Shown: positions 16,355-26,071 of the stretch, piece after piece
How the letters are laid out: every line of letters starts with the position of its first letter
Position numbering within the stretch: the first letter of the stretch is position 1
From: Curtobacterium pusillum
GTDB lineage: Bacteria; Actinomycetota; Actinomycetes; Actinomycetales; Microbacteriaceae
DNA: 64,000 nt
Direction: 5' to 3'
Assembly: GCA_002025645.1 (NCBI GenBank)
Contig: CP018783.1
Coordinates: 2,232,001-2,296,000, forward strand
Program-made: the position numbers and the translations under genes
The notes under the pieces: generated by a model
What the model saw: the letters and a program-made list of their open reading frames with translations, nothing else
What the model was told of the DNA's origin: nothing
The model's database searches: none

Positions 16355-18843
16355 CGGATCTCCACTCCCAGGTGTCCCGCGATCGGCAGCCGCACGACGA
16401 CCGTGAGCCCGCCGCCGGGGGTGTCGTCGACCTCGATGGTGCCGCCCATGCCCTCGGTGAAGCCGCGGGCGAGAGCGAGCCCGAGCCCGAGGCCCGTGTC
16501 GTTGTCGGTGTCGCCGAGGCGCTGGAACGGCTGGAACACCTCGTCGACCCGGTCCGCGGGGATGCCCGGCCCCTGGTCGGCGACGCGCAGTTCCACACCC
16601 CCGCCGAACGCGCTCGCGGCGACCCGGATCCGCGTGCCGACGGGGGCGTACCGTGCGGCGTTCGCCAGGAGGTTCACGACGACGCGCTGGAGCAGGACGG
16701 CGTCGGCGAGCACCGGCGGCAGGTCCGCCGGCAGGTCGAGGTCGACGTCGTCCGGCCCGAGTTCGAGCTCGTCCAGGGCCGGGGCGACGACCGTCTCGAT
16801 CGCGAGCGCCACCGGTGTGACGGCGAGCACCCCGGCCTGCACGCGACTGACGTCCAGCAGGTCTGCCAACAGGACCGCCAGCTGACGCAGGCTCTCGTCG
16901 GCGGTCGCGAGCAGTGCCTCCCGGTCGGTCTGCGACAGCTCGATGTCGGACGCACGCAGCGTCTGCACGGCGGCCGAGGCGGCCGCGATCGGCCGCCGCA
17001 CGTCGTGTCCGACGGCCGCCAGGATGGCGCTCCGCACGCGGTCCGCCGCGGCGATCCGCTCCGCGTCGACCGCCGCACGGGTGAGGTCCCGGTGCTCGAC
17101 GGCGGCGTCGAGCTGCTGCTCGACGACGCGCAGGAGCCGACGTTGGGTCGGGTCGTCGGGTGCGCCAGCGAACTCGAGCACGGCACCGGACTGGAGGCGC
17201 GTGGCCGCGTCGGGTGTGTCGCCGAACGTCCCGGATGCGGCCGGGACGTCGTCGCCCTGGCGGATCCGGACGCCCGCGAAGCCGAAGGCCTCGCGGGTCC
17301 GGTCGAGGAGTGCCTGCAGGGCGTCGTCGCCGCGGAGCACGCTGCCGGCGATCCCCATCAGGAGGCCCGACTCGGCGGCAGCACGCCGGGCAGCGCGCGA
17401 GCGACGGGCCGACCGGTCCACGACGAAGCTCACGAGCACGGCGCTGATGACGTACATGACGAGGGCGACGAGGTGCCAGGGCTGCTGCACGGTGACCATG
17501 TGCAGGGGTTGCACGAAGAAGAAGTCGAGGCTCAGCCCGGACAGCACCGCCGCGAACACCGCCGGCCACATCCCGCCCACGAGCGCCACGACGAGCACGA
17601 GCAGCTGGTACGCGAGCACGTCGACGGTGATCGAGTCCGGGTCGGTGCTGAACGACAGCAGCCACGTGAGCAGCGGACCGGCCACCAGGGAGAGCACGAA
17701 CGCGGCGACGATCCGGCCGCGGGACAGGCTGCCGCCGAGCTTCGGCAGGGCGAAGCCGCCCCCGGCCCGCTCGTGCGTGACGACGTGCACGTCGATGTCC
17801 CCGGACTCGCGGATCACGGTGTTCCCGATGCCCGGTCCGGTCGTGGCAGCGGCGAGTCGGCTGCGGCGACTCACCCCGATCACGATCTGCGTCGCGTCGA
17901 TCGACTTCGCGAACCGCACGAGCGTCGTGGGGACGTCGTCGCCGACCACCTGGTGGTAGGTCCCGCCGAGCTGCTCGAGCAGGGTGCGCTGCTTCCCGAG
18001 GGCTCCGGGGTGGCGTTCGCGGAGGCCGTCGTTCGTCGTGACGTGCACGGCGGCGAGTTCACCCCCGGCACTCCTGGCGGCGATCCGTGCCCCGCGGCGC
18101 AGGAGGGTCTCGCCCTCGGGTCCGCCGGTCAGCGCGACGAGCACGCGCTCGCGGGTCTCCCAGCGGTGGTCGATGCCGTGCTCGGCGCGGTAGGCCTTGA
18201 GTGCGTCGTCGACCTCGTCGGCGAGCCAGAGCAGCGCGATCTCCCGCAGGGCGGTGAGGTTGCCGAGCCGGAAGTAGTTCGACAGCGCCGCGTCGATCCG
18301 GGCGGCCGGGTACACGAGCCCGTCCGAGAGTCGCTCGCGGAGCGCCGCCGGGGCCAGGTCCACGACCTCGACCTGGTCGGCCGCACGCACCACCGCGTCG
18401 GGGACGGTCTCGCGCTGGACCGTGCCGGTGATCTCGCGGACCACGTCGCCGAGGGACTGCATGTGCTGCACGTTCACGGTGCTCACCACGGAGATCCCGG
18501 CGGCGAGCAGCTCCTCGACGTCCTGCCAGCGCTTCTCGTGCCGGCCGTCGGGGGCGTTCGTGTGGGCGAGTTCGTCGACCAGTGCCACGTCCGGTGCCCG
18601 GCGGAGGACGGCTTCGAGGTCCATGTCGTCGAGCTCGACCCCGCGGTGCTCCACGACGCGGCGCGGGACGACCTCGAGCCCGTGGACGAGCGCGGCCGTG
18701 GCGGCACGCCCGTGCGTCTCCACGACGGCGACGACGACGTCCCGGCCCTCGTCGAGCAGGCGGCGCCCCTCTTCGAGCATCGTGAACGTCTTGCCGACAC
18801 CGGGCGCCGCACCGAGCAGGACCCGCAGCTTCCCGCGCTTCAC
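16351..18843 (-). CDS. kdpD: KdpD sensor histidine kinase
   Basis: KdpD (830 residues) senses potassium or turgor stress and phosphorylates KdpE. The N-terminal domain has Walker A GAAPGVGKT near residue 11, followed by a universal-stress-type domain (IVIGVSRRSRLAA), DUF4118 membrane helices around residues 390-480 and a GAF-like region. The kinase core has the His box AVGHDVRRPI and ATPase motifs NAARYAP and DQGPGIP. GTG 18843 is preceded by GAGAGGA. It is separated from kdpC by an oppositely oriented abiF-like gene, so it needs its own promoter, possibly within 18844-18930. Confidence 0.95.
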   Translation of the reverse strand: MKRGKLRVLLGAAPGVGKTFTMLEEGRRLLDEGRDVVVAVVETHGRAATAALVHGLEVVPRRVVEHRGVELDDMDLEAVLRRAPDVALVDELAHTNAPDGRHEKRWQDVEELLAAGISVVSTVNVQHMQSLGDVVREITGTVQRETVPDAVVRAADQVEVVDLAPAALRERLSDGLVYPAARIDAALSNYFRLGNLTALREIALLWLADEVDDALKAYRAEHGIDHRWETRERVLVALTGGPEGETLLRRGARIAARSAGGELAAVHVTTNDGLRERHPGALGKQRTLLEQLGGTYHQVVGDDVPTTLVRFAKSIDATQIVIGVSRRSRLAAATTGPGIGNTVIRESGDIDVHVVTHERAGGGFALPKLGGSLSRGRIVAAFVLSLVAGPLLTWLLSFSTDPDSITVDVLAYQLLVLVVALVGGMWPAVFAAVLSGLSLDFFFVQPLHMVTVQQPWHLVALVMYVISAVLVSFVVDRSARRSRAARRAAAESGLLMGIAGSVLRGDDALQALLDRTREAFGFAGVRIRQGDDVPAASGTFGDTPDAATRLQSGAVLEFAGAPDDPTQRRLLRVVEQQLDAAVEHRDLTRAAVDAERIAAADRVRSAILAAVGHDVRRPIAAASAAVQTLRASDIELSQTDREALLATADESLRQLAVLLADLLDVSRVQAGVLAVTPVALAIETVVAPALDELELGPDDVDLDLPADLPPVLADAVLLQRVVVNLLANAARYAPVGTRIRVAASAFGGGVELRVADQGPGIPADRVDEVFQPFQRLGDTDNDTGLGLGLALARGFTEGMGGTIEVDDTPGGGLTVVVRLPIAGHLGVEIR

Positions 18844-18867
18844 GTGCTCATCCTCTCGCTCTTGTGG

Positions 18868-18896
18868 TTGCCGAGGGGCCGATCCACTGATATTCT
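18868..18896 (+). promoter_or_regulatory. Promoter of abiF-type RNA 1
   Basis: TTGCCG (18868-18873) and TATTCT (18891-18896) are 17 bases apart. This is the closest match to a housekeeping promoter in the region, and it points at the structured RNA starting near 18903. Confidence 0.7.
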
Positions 18897-18902
18897 CGTC
18901 AC

Positions 18903-18992
18903 ACCGCTCCCACCAAGGCTCGAGCTTCGGCTTCCTCAAATCGGGTGGGACTGCATCGCCCCGCGTCGTTCCTCGGCGCGGGGCACTCTTCT
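18903..18992 (+). ncRNA. abiF-type structured RNA, copy 1
   Basis: Outer stem TCCCACC (18908-18914) pairs with GGTGGGA (18944-18950). Inside, AGG-CTC-GAGC-TTCG-GCTT-CCT forms a hairpin with a UUCG tetraloop and a CTC bulge. A second hairpin GCCCCGCG/CGCGGGGC (18958-18984) followed by ACTCTTCTT looks like a terminator. Copy 2 at 31074-31116 keeps the core and changes the outer stem by paired substitutions. An RNA motif upstream of abiF-like genes is described in the literature; I identify this as a member from structure and context. Confidence 0.82.
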
Positions 18993-19038
18993 TCACCGCT
19001 CACGTTCGTTTCCCACGCTGTAGTTGCTGCCGGCTCGC

Positions 19039-19069
19039 CCGAGATCACCCGCTCCTCCTTCGATCTCGG
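19039..19069 (+). promoter_or_regulatory. Hairpin reaching the abiF-1 ribosome binding site
   Basis: CCGAGATC (19039-19046) pairs with GATCTCGG (19062-19069). The 3' arm covers the first two bases of the Shine-Dalgarno GGAG (19068-19071) before ATG 19079, so folding could lower toxin translation. Confidence 0.5.
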
Positions 19070-19078
19070 AGTCCATTG

Positions 19079-19843
19079 ATGACGGTCAGTGTCGTCACCA
19101 TGTCGCAACACCGCGGCGATCAACTTCGGCACGCCCTGCGGTCGCGCGGGCTCGACGCATCCGACGGAGCCGTCCGACGTGTACACGAATTCGACAGCGC
19201 GTTCCGGTCGATCACCCTCGGGCTGACCGAACGGATCGAGATCGCCCTCCGAGGACGAGTCGACGCTGTCGCCCGACACCGACGTGGGCTGCGCTGGCAC
19301 CTGGATCCACGAGCGTTCCGGACCACTTTCGATCACGGATCGTTCCTGCGGCGAGCGGCTGAGGCCCTGGACCGCGCACACGACCCACTCGTCCAGCGGG
19401 TCTGGGCGGACCGCTCGCTCGAGGCCGTCTCCTTCGGGATGCTCTCCGAGGAACTCGACCTCGGCACCCTGTCGCGACTCGTCGGTGGCCTCGAGCCCCG
19501 CCTGCACGATGGCGTGGCCGCCGCGTTCCGACTCCCACCCGCGACGCTCCGCCCGTGCCTGCAACACCTGACGCACGTGCGCAACTGCTGCGCGCACCAC
19601 ACGCGGCTCTGGGACCGGACGTTGCGGATCCCGCCGCCGACGTTCCGCTCCCCGCCCGACCTCGTCGCGCGGCTGTCGGGTCTGCCGAAGCGCACTCCGG
19701 CGCACTCGCTCGAGCTCCTGGCGCACCTCGCCGAGACCGTCGGACCGTGCGACCGGCACGCCGCTGCCGTCCGGCGCCTCGTCGACGAGCACGACGACCT
19801 GGTCGTCGGCATCGGCGGGCGACCGACGTGGGCAGCGACGTGA
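19079..19843 (+). CDS. AbiF/AbiD-type HEPN abortive-infection protein, short form
   Basis: A 254-residue protein of the Abi_2/AbiF family, HEPN ribonuclease-type toxins of phage defence. The active-site motif R-x4-H is RNCCAH at residues 168-173, followed by HTRLWDR. SLEAVSFGMLSEEL matches the family's central helix. Compared with the second copy (294 residues) it lacks about 60 N-terminal residues including the YYRLSGYW segment. ATG 19079 follows GGAG by seven bases. It lies antisense between kdpC and kdpD, eight bases from the kdpC stop, behind a structured RNA. Confidence 0.82.
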   Translation: MTVSVVTMSQHRGDQLRHALRSRGLDASDGAVRRVHEFDSAFRSITLGLTERIEIALRGRVDAVARHRRGLRWHLDPRAFRTTFDHGSFLRRAAEALDRAHDPLVQRVWADRSLEAVSFGMLSEELDLGTLSRLVGGLEPRLHDGVAAAFRLPPATLRPCLQHLTHVRNCCAHHTRLWDRTLRIPPPTFRSPPDLVARLSGLPKRTPAHSLELLAHLAETVGPCDRHAAAVRRLVDEHDDLVVGIGGRPTWAAT

Positions 19844-19851
19844 CGGCATGG

Positions 19852-20457
19852 TCAGGACGCCTTCGCGAGCGCCAGGTTCAGCTCGAGGACGTTGACCACG
19901 GGCTCACCGAGGAACCCGAGCTGCCGGGCTTCGGTGTGCTGTTCGACGAGCTTCCGCACTGCCGACTCCGACAGTCCCCGGGCCGAGGCCACCCGGGCGA
20001 CCTGCTGCTCCGCGTACGCCGGGCTGATGTCCGGGTCGAGACCGGAACCCGATGCCGTCACCGCGTCCGCCGGCACCTCGGACGCGGGCACACCGTCGGC
20101 CTTCGCCACGGCCGCCCTGCGCGCTTCGATCGCCTTCCGGAGGTCCGGGTTGGACGGCCCGAGGTTCGACCCGCTCGAGGCGCCGGCGTCGTAGCCCTTC
20201 TCCCCCGCGGCACTCGGCCGCGACTGGAACCACTCGTCGGCGGACTTCCCGTCGAAGGACTGCCCGATCAGGGACGAGCCGACGGTCGTCCCGTCGGACG
20301 AGGTCACCATCGACCCGTTGGCCTGATCGTGGAACGCGGCCTGGCCGACACCCCACACTGCGAGCGGGTAGGCGATGCCGAGCACCACGGTGCTGAGCAG
20401 GGTGAGCCGGACGGCGACCCCGAGTGAGCGGAACGACGAACGAGATGCAGATGTCAT
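19852..20457 (-). CDS. kdpC: KdpC potassium-ATPase subunit
   Basis: KdpC (201 residues) is the single-span periplasm-side subunit that supports potassium capture and ATP use by KdpB. One N-terminal membrane helix ([19 protein letters not shown]) is followed by the conserved [39 protein letters not shown] and [10 protein letters not shown]. Its ATG overlaps kdpB (ATGA). The gene ends eight bases from the convergent abiF-type gene with no terminator between them, so the two transcripts are likely to run antisense into each other. Confidence 0.96.
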   Translation of the reverse strand: MTSASRSSFRSLGVAVRLTLLSTVVLGIAYPLAVWGVGQAAFHDQANGSMVTSSDGTTVGSSLIGQSFDGKSADEWFQSRPSAAGEKGYDAGASSGSNLGPSNPDLRKAIEARRAAVAKADGVPASEVPADAVTASGSGLDPDISPAYAEQQVARVASARGLSESAVRKLVEQHTEARQLGFLGEPVVNVLELNLALAKAS

Positions 20458-22559
20458 GAGGAGAACCCCGGGATGAGACCGACCACGAGGTCGATGAGCT
20501 TGATGCCGATGAAGGGGACGATGACGCCGCCGAGCCCGTACACGAGCAGGTTGCGGCCGAGGATCGACGACGCCGCCGCGGCGCGGTACTTGACCCCGCG
20601 CAGGGACAACGGGATGAGCGCCACGATGACGAGCGCGTTGAACACGACCGCCGACAGGATCGCCGACGACGGACTGTGCAGCCCCATGATGTTGAGCGCG
20701 GCCAGTCCGGGGAACGCCGCCTGGAACATCGCGGGGATGATCGCGAAGTACTTGGCGATGTCGTTCGCGATCGAGAAGGTCGTGAGCGCGCCGCGGGTGA
20801 TGAGCAACTGCTTCCCGATCCGGACGACGTCGATGAGCTTCGTCGGGTCCGAGTCGAGATCGACCATGTTGCCGGCTTCCTTCGCCGCGGTCGTCCCGGT
20901 GTTCATCGCCACGCCGACGTCCGCCTGCGCCAGCGCCGGGGCGTCGTTCGTGCCGTCGCCCGTCATCGCGACGAGGTTGCCGCCCTCCTGCTCGCGCTTG
21001 ATGTACGCGAGCTTGTCCTCCGGTGTCGCCTCGGCGAGGAAGTCGTCGACCCCGGCCTCGGCGGCGATCGCTGCGGCGGTCCGCGGGTTGTCGCCGGTGA
21101 TCATCACCGTGCGGATCCCCATCTCGCGCATCTCGGCGAACCGGGCGGCCATGCCGTCCTTGACGACGTCCTTGAGGTGCACCACACCGAGCAGCGAGAC
21201 GGCCCCGGACGGGTCGCGCCGTGCGACGACGAGCGGGGTGCCGCCCTCATCCGAGATCGCGACGACGGTCTCGTCGATCTCCCGGCTCTCGGTGCCGGCC
21301 CATGCGAGCAGTGCGCCCGCGGCACCCTTGCGGACCTGGGTACCGTCGGCCAGGTCGACGCCGGACATGCGGGTCTGTGCGGTGAACGGCACCTCGGTGG
21401 CCCCCGCCGGCAGTCCGGTCGTCACACCGGCGGCTGCGGCGAGCTCCACGATCGACCGGCCCTCGGGGGTCGAGTCGGCAGCGGACGACAGCGCGGACGC
21501 GGCGAGCAGGTCACCCTCGCTGACGCCGGCGACCGGCACCACGCGGGACGCCCGACGGTTGCCGTACGTGATCGTCCCGGTCTTGTCGAGCAGCAGGGTG
21601 GTGATGTCCCCGGCAGCCTCGACGGCACGGCCGGACATCGCGAGCACGTTGTGCTGCACGAGTCGGTCCATGCCGGCGATGCCGATCGCGGAGAGCAGCG
21701 CGCCGATGGTCGTCGGGATGAGGCAGACGAGCAGTGCGATGAGGACGGGCACGCTCACGGTCGCCCCGACGAGCCCGGCGATCGGCTGCATGGTCAGGCA
21801 GACGATCACGAACACGATGGACAGCGACGCGAGCAGGATGTTCAGCGCGATCTCGTTCGGGGTCTTCTGCCGGGCGGCGCCCTCGACGAGCCGGATCATC
21901 CGGTCGATGAAGGTCTCACCCGGGGTCGACGTGATGCGCACCACGATCCGGTCCGACAGCACGCGGGTGCCGCCGGTGACGGCGCTGCGGTCACCACCGG
22001 ACTCACGGATGACGGGCGCCGACTCCCCGGTGACGGCGGACTCGTCGACCGAGGCGATGCCGTCCACGACGTCGCCGTCGCCCGGGATCACCTCGCCCGC
22101 GACGACCACCACCAGGTCGCCCTTCGCGAGGTCGACCGAGGCGATCTCCTCGGTCACGGCCGACAGCGCGGCCGTGTCCGCCGGGTCGTACCGCGTGACG
22201 CGGCGTGCGCTGGTGGTGGACCGGGTCTTCCGCAGGGTGTCGGCCTGCGCCTTGCCGCGGCCCTCGGCGACGGCCTCGGCCAGGTTCGCGAAGACGACGG
22301 TCAGCCACAGCCACACGGCGATGGCGGCGGTGAAGACGGACGGTTCGACGAACGCGGTCGCGGTGGTCACCGCGGCACCGACCTCGACGATGAACATCAC
22401 GGGGTTCCGCCACATGAGTCGCGGATCGAGTTTGCGGAGCGCGCCCGGGAGGCCCGCCACGAGTTGGCGGGGTCCGAAGGCGGACGAGCGGGTGGCCGGC
22501 CTGGAGGCGGTGCTCGCCTCGTGCTCGGAGGTCGCGACGGTCATGGGTTCGGCTTTCAT
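20454..22559 (-). CDS. kdpB: KdpB potassium-transporting P-type ATPase
   Basis: KdpB (701 residues) is the P-type ATPase catalytic subunit of high-affinity potassium uptake. It shows the actuator motif VTGES, the phosphorylation site DKTGTIT, and [18 protein letters not shown] in the P-domain. ATG 22559 overlaps the kdpA stop (ATGA), so the first residues are [11 protein letters not shown] 22544 is a second candidate. The N-terminal coding region contains a GAGGCG/CGCCTC hairpin (22505-22521) resembling other TGGAGGC hairpins in the window. Confidence 0.97.
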   Translation of the reverse strand: MKAEPMTVATSEHEASTASRPATRSSAFGPRQLVAGLPGALRKLDPRLMWRNPVMFIVEVGAAVTTATAFVEPSVFTAAIAVWLWLTVVFANLAEAVAEGRGKAQADTLRKTRSTTSARRVTRYDPADTAALSAVTEEIASVDLAKGDLVVVVAGEVIPGDGDVVDGIASVDESAVTGESAPVIRESGGDRSAVTGGTRVLSDRIVVRITSTPGETFIDRMIRLVEGAARQKTPNEIALNILLASLSIVFVIVCLTMQPIAGLVGATVSVPVLIALLVCLIPTTIGALLSAIGIAGMDRLVQHNVLAMSGRAVEAAGDITTLLLDKTGTITYGNRRASRVVPVAGVSEGDLLAASALSSAADSTPEGRSIVELAAAAGVTTGLPAGATEVPFTAQTRMSGVDLADGTQVRKGAAGALLAWAGTESREIDETVVAISDEGGTPLVVARRDPSGAVSLLGVVHLKDVVKDGMAARFAEMREMGIRTVMITGDNPRTAAAIAAEAGVDDFLAEATPEDKLAYIKREQEGGNLVAMTGDGTNDAPALAQADVGVAMNTGTTAAKEAGNMVDLDSDPTKLIDVVRIGKQLLITRGALTTFSIANDIAKYFAIIPAMFQAAFPGLAALNIMGLHSPSSAILSAVVFNALVIVALIPLSLRGVKYRAAAASSILGRNLLVYGLGGVIVPFIGIKLIDLVVGLIPGFSS

Positions 22560-24241
22560 CGGACGAGGGCTTCTGCGAGCGGGCCCAGTGCGAGCACCGG
22601 GAAGTAGGTGAGCGCGGTGACGACGACGGCGACGCCGCCGAGCAGCACGACGAACAGGGGTCGGTGGGTGGGCAGGGTGCCGACGGTCTCCGGCACGCGG
22701 TCCTGCGACGCGAGGGATCCGGCGAGCGCCAGGACGAACACCATCGGCACGAACCGGCCGAGCAGCATCACGACGCCGAGCGCGGAGTTCATCCACGTGG
22801 TGTTCGCGGTGAGCCCGCCGAACGCCGAGCCGTTGTTGTTCGCACCGGAGGTGAACGCGTACAGCAGCTCCGACAGCCCGTGGTTGCCCGGGTTGAAGAT
22901 CGACGTCCCGAGGACCTGCTCGCGGACGCCCGGGATGACCAGGGACAGTCCGGTGCCGAGCAGCACCAGGGTCGGGGTGACGAGGACGTACAGCGACGCG
23001 AAGGTCATCTCGCGGGCGCGGATCTTCTTGCCGAGGTACTCGGGGGTCCGGCCGACGAGGAGCCCGCCGATGAAGACGGTGATGACGGCGAGCACGAGCA
23101 TCCCGTAGAGGCCGGAGCCGACACCACCAGGGGTGACCTCGCCGAGCATCATGTTGACGAGCGCCATCATCCCGCCGATCGGCGTGAAGCTGTCGAACAT
23201 CCCGTTCACCGCACCGGTCGAGGTCGCGGTCGAGGTGGTCCCGAAGAGCGTGGTGCCGAGGATGCCGAACCGCATCTCCTTGCCCTCGAGCGCTGCCCCG
23301 GCTGCGTGGGTCGCGGTTCCGCCCGCGCCGAGTTCGGCGATGGACATCACCGAGAGCGACACGAGGAAGATCGCCCCCATCACGGCGAGGATCGCGTAGC
23401 CCTGCCGGTCGTCGCCCACCAGGCGCCCGAAGGTGCGCGGCAGTGAGAACGGGATGACGAGCATGAGGAAGACCTCGACGAGGTTGGTCCACGCCTGCGG
23501 GTTCTCGAACGGGTGCGCCGAGTTCGCGTTGAAGTAGCCGCCGCCGTTCGTCCCGAGGAGCTTGATCGCCTCCTGCGAGGCGACGAACCCGTCCGGGACG
23601 TGCTGCGAGCCACCCGCCAGGGTCGTGACGTCGATGCCGCTCCCCCACGACTGGATGACACCGCCGGCGACCAGGACGATCGCGAAGACGAAGGACATCG
23701 GCAGGAGCAGCCGCCCGGTCCCGCGGACGACGTCCACCCAGACGTTCCCGAGCGTGCCGGAGCGCCGACGGGCGAACCCGCGGACCAGTGCGACGGCGAC
23801 CGCGAGGCCGACCGCTGCGGACAGGAAGTTCTGCACCGCGAGCCCGGCCATCTGGACCGAGTACCCGACGGTGACCTCGGGTGAGTAGGACTGCCAGTTC
23901 GTGTTCGCCACGAACGACGCCGCGGTGTTGAAGGCGAGCGACGGTCCGACGTTCGGCAGTCCGAGGTCGCCGGGGAGCACGACCTGGATGCGCTGGAGCA
24001 GGTAGACGAGGAAGACCCCGACGGCGCTGAAGAGCAGGACGCCCCGGAGGTACGCGGGCCACGACTGCTCGGCGTCCGGGTCGACGCCGATGATCCGGTA
24101 GACCCCACGCTCGACGCGGCTGTGGCGGACCGGGGTGAACACCCGCGCCATCCAGTCGCCGAGCGGGCGGTACGCGACGACGAGCAGCAGGACGAGCGTG
24201 GCGACCTGGACGATCCCGGCCCACGTGTCCGACGTGCTCAT
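22556..24241 (-). CDS. kdpA: KdpA potassium-binding translocating subunit
   Basis: KdpA (561 residues) forms the potassium pore of the Kdp ATPase and derives from SKT-type channels. About ten membrane helices are present, with selectivity-filter-like segments [48 protein letters not shown] and [14 protein letters not shown]. It overlaps kdpF upstream and kdpB downstream by ATGA, so the operon is fully coupled. Length and motifs are normal for the family. Confidence 0.97.
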   Translation of the reverse strand: MSTSDTWAGIVQVATLVLLLVVAYRPLGDWMARVFTPVRHSRVERGVYRIIGVDPDAEQSWPAYLRGVLLFSAVGVFLVYLLQRIQVVLPGDLGLPNVGPSLAFNTAASFVANTNWQSYSPEVTVGYSVQMAGLAVQNFLSAAVGLAVAVALVRGFARRRSGTLGNVWVDVVRGTGRLLLPMSFVFAIVLVAGGVIQSWGSGIDVTTLAGGSQHVPDGFVASQEAIKLLGTNGGGYFNANSAHPFENPQAWTNLVEVFLMLVIPFSLPRTFGRLVGDDRQGYAILAVMGAIFLVSLSVMSIAELGAGGTATHAAGAALEGKEMRFGILGTTLFGTTSTATSTGAVNGMFDSFTPIGGMMALVNMMLGEVTPGGVGSGLYGMLVLAVITVFIGGLLVGRTPEYLGKKIRAREMTFASLYVLVTPTLVLLGTGLSLVIPGVREQVLGTSIFNPGNHGLSELLYAFTSGANNNGSAFGGLTANTTWMNSALGVVMLLGRFVPMVFVLALAGSLASQDRVPETVGTLPTHRPLFVVLLGGVAVVVTALTYFPVLALGPLAEALVR

Positions 24242-24330
24242 CAGAACTTCTCCGGGCGCACGAGCGCCCAGACGAGGTACACGACAGCGGCGATGCCGAG
24301 GACGGCGGCCGCGATGGTGATGACGATCAC
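24241..24330 (-). CDS. kdpF: KdpF small membrane subunit
   Basis: A 29-residue single-span peptide ending [13 protein letters not shown], the standard C-terminal signature of KdpF, which sits in the membrane beside KdpA and stabilises the complex. GTG 24330 overlaps the stop of a still smaller upstream gene (GTGA), and the stop overlaps kdpA's ATG (ATGA). It is easily missed because of its size. Confidence 0.92.
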   Translation of the reverse strand: MIVITIAAAVLGIAAVVYLVWALVRPEKF

Positions 24331-24410
24331 AGCCGCTCCACCCCCTTGGCGATCAGTGCCACCACGCCGAACACGGCGAGGACACCGGCGACGACGAAGA
24401 CGTCGAACAC
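24327..24410 (-). CDS. 27-residue membrane peptide upstream of KdpF
   Basis: GTG 24410 follows GGAG by seven bases and opens a 27-residue reading frame with one hydrophobic helix ([17 protein letters not shown]) and a charged end KGVERL. Its TGA overlaps the kdpF start (GTGA), the same coupling used through the rest of the operon. It is not KdpF itself, which follows. I read it as an extra small Kdp-associated membrane protein; function unknown. The good ribosome binding site and exact coupling argue against chance. Confidence 0.7.
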   Translation of the reverse strand: MFDVFVVAGVLAVFGVVALIAKGVERL

Positions 24411-24454
24411 GAGGGACTCCAGAAGGTCACGGGGTCCGCGCCGGGCGACGCGGA

Positions 24455-24474
24455 CGGCACCACGTGTGGTGCCG
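24455..24474 (-). promoter_or_regulatory. Palindrome in the kdp 5' region
   Basis: CGGCACCAC-GT-GTGGTGCCG has nine-base perfect arms and lies about 45 bases before the first kdp reading frame. Direct repeats CTAACGCG (24525-24532 and 24557-24564) lie further upstream, 32 bases apart. Either could be a regulator site, for example for KdpE, or a leader hairpin. Confidence 0.4.
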
Positions 24475-24556
24475 AACCGATGCTGGGTCCTGCGCCGCGC
24501 CTCCAGGCCGGTCCTGACGGATCCCTAACGCGCTCCTGGCGGACGCATGCGCCTCG

Positions 24557-25501
24557 CTAACGCGCGCTCGCTCCCCGCAGCCGTTCGGCCAGGGCTGCCG
24601 TCGCGGTGCGGAGTTCCACCGGCCCCTCCACCGTGTAGTCCGCCGCGGATGCCGCGAACGCTGCGGCGAGCCCCTCCCACGACCATGATCCCCGGGTGAG
24701 TCGGCACCGGTCGGGTCCGAGCGGTTCGAGCTCGGCGTCCGCGGGCAGGTACGGCGCGATGGTCCGGGCGGAGACCTCGAGGACCGCGGTGCCGACGAAC
24801 GGCCAGACGTCCTCGTGGGCCGATCCCTTGAACCGCGCGGACACGAAGGCCGCGGCGTCACCACCGGGGATCGCTCGCGGCGTGAACGGCACCCGGGTCC
24901 GCATCCGCGGGGTGATCCGGTCGATCCGGTGGGTGCGCCAGTCCTGGCGTTCGAGGTCCCAGTCGAGGAGGTACCAGCGGCCGTTCCGGGCGACGACCGC
25001 GTGCGGTTCGACACGGTGGGGCGTCTCGTCGTCGCCGTAGCCGAAGCGGAGGAGTTCGCGGAGGTGCACGGCTTCGCTGACGGCGACGAGGACCTCCGGG
25101 TCGGTCCGGGTCGGACCGGGTGTCGTCAGCGCCTCGACCGCGTCGATCCGGGTGCGGAGCCGTGCCGGCATCACCTGCCGGACGGTCGCGAGCGCCCGCG
25201 CGGCCGACTCGGCGATGTCCGCTCCCGATGCCGGCGCCACGGCGAGCGCCAGGGCGATCGCGACCGCCTGGTCGTCGTCGAACAGGAGCGGCGGCAGGTC
25301 CGAGCCCGCGGCGAGGCGGTACCCACCGGCCGGACCCCGGAGCGCCTCCACCCGGTAGCCGAGCTCGCGGAGCCGGTCGACGTCGCGCCGGAGCGTGCGG
25401 GAGCTGACCTCGAGACGACCGGCGAGCTCGTCGCCGGGCCAGTCGCGGTGCACCTGCAGCAGCGAGAGCAGGGCGAGCATGCGCGAGGACGGACCGGACA
25501 T
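24557..25501 (-). CDS. WYL-domain transcriptional regulator
   Basis: A 314-residue regulator with an N-terminal winged helix (DELAGRLEVSSRTLRRDVDRL, then LGYRVEALRGPAGGYRL) and a C-terminal WYL ligand-binding domain (PHAVVARNGRWYLLDWD, RTHRIDRI). Such proteins sense nucleic acid or small ligands and usually control a divergent neighbour. GATACT seven bases before ATG 25501 supports the start. The divergent VOC gene at 25564 is the likely target, as these pairs are common; this is inference from position. Confidence 0.9.
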   Translation of the reverse strand: MSGPSSRMLALLSLLQVHRDWPGDELAGRLEVSSRTLRRDVDRLRELGYRVEALRGPAGGYRLAAGSDLPPLLFDDDQAVAIALALAVAPASGADIAESAARALATVRQVMPARLRTRIDAVEALTTPGPTRTDPEVLVAVSEAVHLRELLRFGYGDDETPHRVEPHAVVARNGRWYLLDWDLERQDWRTHRIDRITPRMRTRVPFTPRAIPGGDAAAFVSARFKGSAHEDVWPFVGTAVLEVSARTIAPYLPADAELEPLGPDRCRLTRGSWSWEGLAAAFAASAADYTVEGPVELRTATAALAERLRGASAR

Positions 25502-25563
25502 GTCGATCAGTATCGCCGGAGAAGCGGACACGATCTGACCGCAATGCCCGGGAAGCTCGTCTC

Positions 25564-25980
25564 ATGAGCATCGAGACGACAACCCACCTCAACTTCGACG
25601 GACAGGCCCGCGCTGCCCTCGACTTCTACGCCACGGTCTTCGGCGGCGAGGTCGCGTCCATGACCTACGGCGCGATGGGCGCTTCCCAGGACCCGGCCTG
25701 GGCGGACCGGATCGTGTGGGGCCAGGTCGCCACCGACGCCGGCTTCCGGGTCATGGCGTTCGACGTCTGGCCCGACCAGCCGTACGACCAGGGCTCGAAC
25801 GCGTTCTACGTGTTCGTGCACGGCGACGACGCGACCGAGATCGAGCGCTGCTGGGCAGCGCTGTCCGAGGAGGCCGAGATCCGCCAGCCGCTCGGACCGA
25901 CGCCGTGGGCGCCGCTCGCGGGGCAGCTGCGTGACCGCTTCGGGGTCGTCTGGCAGCTCGACGTCGCCCCGACCGAGTAG
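25564..25980 (+). CDS. VOC family protein (PhnB-like)
   Basis: A 138-residue protein of the PhnB/DUF1428-like glyoxalase-fold group. TTHLNFDGQARAALDFYATVFGG opens the family pattern and LRDRFGVVWQLDV closes it, a form common in proteins often called 3-demethylubiquinone-9 methyltransferase-like without that activity. It is divergent from the WYL regulator, with 62 bases between starts. Its substrate is unknown. Confidence 0.88.
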   Translation: MSIETTTHLNFDGQARAALDFYATVFGGEVASMTYGAMGASQDPAWADRIVWGQVATDAGFRVMAFDVWPDQPYDQGSNAFYVFVHGDDATEIERCWAALSEEAEIRQPLGPTPWAPLAGQLRDRFGVVWQLDVAPTE

Positions 25981-26071
25981 GACGTCGGCGCGGCTCGGGG
26001 GAGTTCCCCGGGCCGCACGGCGCTTTCCGAGCCACTTCCCCACGAAACCCGGTCACCGGTAGCGTGCCGGC

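Noticed and set aside
24241..24410. The two small Kdp frames as one frameshifted gene
   Set aside because: Each has its own start and single membrane helix, and the GTGA overlap is the same coupling used throughout the operon.
24411..24556. c-di-AMP (ydaO) riboswitch before kdp
   Set aside because: The region is only about 145 bases and shows just one palindrome; I see no ydaO core.
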